This document shows, one piece after another, positions 61,851-64,000 of a DNA stretch of 64,000 nt (the first letter of the stretch is position 1; each line of letters begins with the position of its first letter). The notes below the pieces were generated by a model that was not told where the DNA came from, did no database searches, and worked only from the letters and a program-made list of their open reading frames with translations. The translations under genes were made by a program, and so were the position numbers. This stretch comes from Halobacteriovorax marinus SJ (GTDB lineage: Bacteria > Bdellovibrionota > Bacteriovoracia > Bacteriovoracales > Bacteriovoracaceae). Location of the stretch: assembly GCF_000210915.2 (NCBI RefSeq), contig NC_016620.1, positions 248,001 to 312,000 of the forward strand, given 5' to 3'.

Positions 61851-63410
61851 TTATGCCACAAGTTTTTTCAATTCATCAATACTACCTTCAAGACTAACAG
61901 CAACACTAATTAACTCTTTTGAAGACTCTTCTACTTGATGAGCACTCTTAGTTGTTAGTTGGTTTGCACTATCAATTTCTTGAACCGCTGTATTGATCTC
62001 ACCAACACCTGAGCTTTGCTCTTGAGAAGCAGTAGCAATCTCATTGGTTGATTCAGTAACTCGTATAAACATTTGATCAATTTCTTTTAGAGTTTGTTCA
62101 CATCTCGCAGAAATATCTAAGGTTTGAGTGATGATTTCTTCACTCTTTTTTACAGCACTGCTTACTTCTGATTTAGAGTTCTCGATCATCGAAGAGATAT
62201 TCGAAAGACTTCCCTCAAGAAGCTCTGAGATTTCATTCGCAGAGTTACCACTCATGTGAGCAAGGTTCCCAACTTCTTCCGCTACAACAGAGAATCCCTT
62301 TCCATGTTCACCAGCTCTTGCGGCCTCAACTGAAGCGTTGAAAGAGAGTAGCTTTGTTTGGAAAACAATATCGTTGATAACACTTGTCTTATCTTGAACG
62401 TTATTAAATACTCCTAAGATCTCTTCAAATCTTTTGTGGTTATTATCAACTTTCGTAATAAGCTCTGAAGAAGCTGTGTTCATATCTTTAACTTTTTCAG
62501 CTAGGTTTAGAATCATTTGTAGACCCTTATCTAGTTCTCTCTTTCCTGTATTTACTAGGTCAGCACTAGATACTGCCGTTGAAGTATTCTTATTCACCAT
62601 TTCTGAAATCTCATGTAGTGAAGAAGATGTCTGAGTTACACTCGCTGACTGCTGCTGAGACGCCGAAGCAAGCTCTGTCGCTCTTTGACCTAGAAGGCCA
62701 GAAATATTATTAAGAGTTAAACTCTCATTAGTAACGTTGTTGATTGTACTTTCAATTTTTTGCTTAATGCTTCTGATGAAGTAGAAGCTCAGTCCAATTG
62801 TAAAAAGAAGACATCCACCTAGGATTGAGAACATAAGAAGTTCAACTTCCTTATAGTGTTCTCTCGCAACATCAAAGTCTACTTTTGCTTTTGTTTGAAT
62901 AACTTCTTGAAGTGCATCGAGCTGGTCTCTACTGCTTTCAAATGCTGGACCAGTTACGTTGAGAGATGTATTCATTAGAGTAGCGTGATCTCCCTCGTAT
63001 CCACTTTCTGTAAGTGGCATTGATGTATCACTGATCGTTACCCAATCTTGATATTTCGTCTTGAATACTTCAATGATTTCTTTCTCTTCTTTAGTTTTTG
63101 CAAGCTTTTCGTATACAGAGAATCTTTCTAGAACTTGCGCTCTATTCTTATAGTATTCTCCAACTTGTTTCTTCTTTTGTTCACTATCAAGACCAGATAG
63201 AAGAAGTGTTCTCTCCGCAACTAGAGATTGTTGAAAATCTCTGTCGGCCTGAACAAGGTTATCAATAGAAGGTAGACTCCTAGAGAATACGCTATCTAGC
63301 TCCTCACTTATGCTGGTTAAGCCAATGTAGCTAATCGCACAGATGATGACCTGAAAAGCAAATAGAAATGAAACCAGTGTAATGATTTGTGTTTGAATTT
63401 TTAATTTCAT
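61851..63410 (-). CDS. Methyl-accepting chemotaxis protein without HAMP domain
   Basis: About 519 residues. An N-terminal membrane helix, a four-helix-bundle-like periplasmic domain (about 35-185, 4HB_MCP type), and a second membrane helix (about 190-215) precede a long cytoplasmic signalling coiled coil. The hairpin tip [24 protein letters not shown] is strongly conserved, and adaptation-type Glu/Gln-rich helices surround it. No HAMP domain is visible between the second membrane helix and the signalling domain. ATG 63410 with GAGGG upstream is preferred over 63428. It senses an unknown signal. Confidence 0.92.
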   Translation of the reverse strand: MKLKIQTQIITLVSFLFAFQVIICAISYIGLTSISEELDSVFSRSLPSIDNLVQADRDFQQSLVAERTLLLSGLDSEQKKKQVGEYYKNRAQVLERFSVYEKLAKTKEEKEIIEVFKTKYQDWVTISDTSMPLTESGYEGDHATLMNTSLNVTGPAFESSRDQLDALQEVIQTKAKVDFDVAREHYKEVELLMFSILGGCLLFTIGLSFYFIRSIKQKIESTINNVTNESLTLNNISGLLGQRATELASASQQQSASVTQTSSSLHEISEMVNKNTSTAVSSADLVNTGKRELDKGLQMILNLAEKVKDMNTASSELITKVDNNHKRFEEILGVFNNVQDKTSVINDIVFQTKLLSFNASVEAARAGEHGKGFSVVAEEVGNLAHMSGNSANEISELLEGSLSNISSMIENSKSEVSSAVKKSEEIITQTLDISARCEQTLKEIDQMFIRVTESTNEIATASQEQSSGVGEINTAVQEIDSANQLTTKSAHQVEESSKELISVAVSLEGSIDELKKLVA

Positions 63411-63586
63411 GGTTAGCAGCCCTCTCAATTAATTATGAAGCAATCAATAACTCTTCGGTGAAAACGTAATTTATTTTACTAAAAGTTTTCCTTAAGATTT
63501 CTTAAGCTATGGGCAATCTTTTCCATCGAACTCCTCTGGACTCTAAGTTTCTCAACCCTCCTTAGAAGTAAACCGATTCGTAAATT

Positions 63587-64000
63587 ATGATAAACTCTAG
63601 TCGAGAAATATTTATATTCTACTTAAAAAATGACAATCAAATGTCAGAGAATTATTTCTATCTTGCTGATTTATTTAAGAATTATGGGATTTCTCTTGTT
63701 CCTGTAACACTTCGAGAACTGAAGGATATCAAGCATAATAATAGAGAATATATCGTATCTATAAACTCAAGTATCACTAAGTATGCTAATTTTCTTAAGG
63801 CCAGAAAGAACTTCTTAGACCACATGGTTCTTAGTAAGAAGTTCTGCCTCTTTGATCTATCAAGTTTTGCTATGGCCGATATTGCGGCCAAAGGATTTAG
63901 AAATAAGTCCTACCATTATTTCCAACTACCTGTTGAGTTGAAAGAAGTGGTAAAATTAATAGCACTTACTATTTATGAAGATAGAAGAACAAAGTTGACA
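63587..64000 (+). CDS. Hypothetical protein, N-terminal part (runs off the window)
   Basis: An open frame starts at ATG 63587 and is still open at the last base, giving 138 visible residues. It contains alternating hydrophobic and charged segments, such as EIFIFYLKND, FKNYGISLVPVTLREL, FLKARKNFLDHMVLSKKFCLF and FQLPVELKEVV, with a coding-like composition. No signal peptide and no recognised motif are seen. It is divergent from the chemotaxis receptor gene, which starts 176 bases away. The ribosome-binding site is weak. Confidence 0.6.
   Translation, partial: MINSSREIFIFYLKNDNQMSENYFYLADLFKNYGISLVPVTLRELKDIKHNNREYIVSINSSITKYANFLKARKNFLDHMVLSKKFCLFDLSSFAMADIAAKGFRNKSYHYFQLPVELKEVVKLIALTIYEDRRTKLT

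Overview
The window is AT-rich and densely packed. Both strands carry genes with frequent 1-17 bp overlaps, many TTG or GTG starts, short intergenic gaps and compact hairpin terminators. Gene content points to a low-GC predatory bacterium of the Bdellovibrionota, most like Halobacteriovorax/Bacteriovorax. It has a Glt/Agl-type gliding machinery (TPR proteins, an FHA-AgmX/TonB protein, and one TolQ with two TolR), AddAB rather than RecBCD, many outer-membrane and secreted proteins, and a homogentisate pathway. This placement is inferred from gene content; no 16S rRNA or tRNA gene was recognised.

Layout. 1-4.8 kb: end of an unknown gene, a Psd-like protein lacking the catalytic residues, pssA, an outer-membrane protein, truA and tig. 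4.8-9 kb (minus strand): an aromatic amino acid catabolism operon (aminotransferase, fumarylacetoacetate hydrolase, homogentisate dioxygenase, flavin reductase-like protein). 9-14.8 kb: a DUF309 protein, an EI24/CysZ-like membrane protein, a GT9-like protein, valS and a Tsx-like porin. 14.8-20.7 kb (minus): a FadF-like iron-sulfur membrane oxidoreductase followed by three overlapping unrecognised genes for exported proteins. 20.9-29 kb: a membrane protein, a lipoprotein, hslO, and addB-addA.

29.1-42 kb is the most distinctive part. A six-gene operon resembles the Myxococcus Glt gliding complex: outer-membrane barrel, two TPR proteins, a TPR lipoprotein, a CglF-like small protein, and an FHA-TM-AgmX/TonB protein. 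It ends at a strong terminator, followed by feoAB. On the other strand lies a TolQ-TolR-TolR set in the order of the AglRQS motor. The likely motor and the likely cell-envelope complex are therefore about 3 kb apart.

42-48 kb: gmhA, trxA, an RDD protein, polA with a degenerate proofreading domain, a transglycosylase-like lipoprotein and a small secreted protein. 48.3-50.6 kb: groES-groEL with a heat-shock-like promoter and an unusual array of structured repeats between the groEL stop codon and the terminator. 50.8-56.2 kb: a ClC channel, a DUF481 outer-membrane protein, an MscS channel, a secreted zinc metalloprotease, lepB and a small protein. 56.3-61.2 kb: a cobalamin riboswitch followed by a complete vitamin B12 uptake operon (btuB, a dedicated tonB, btuF, btuD, btuC). 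61.2-61.85 kb: about 600 bases without a convincing gene but with strong hairpins. 61.85-64 kb: a HAMP-less chemotaxis receptor, then the start of an unrecognised gene that runs off the window.

No insertion sequence, prophage, CRISPR array or defence island was found. The candidates for less-described biology are the Glt/Agl-like module, the repeat array downstream of groEL, the catalytically degenerate Psd-like protein, the three-gene secreted cluster and the dual-cysteine-cluster AddAB.
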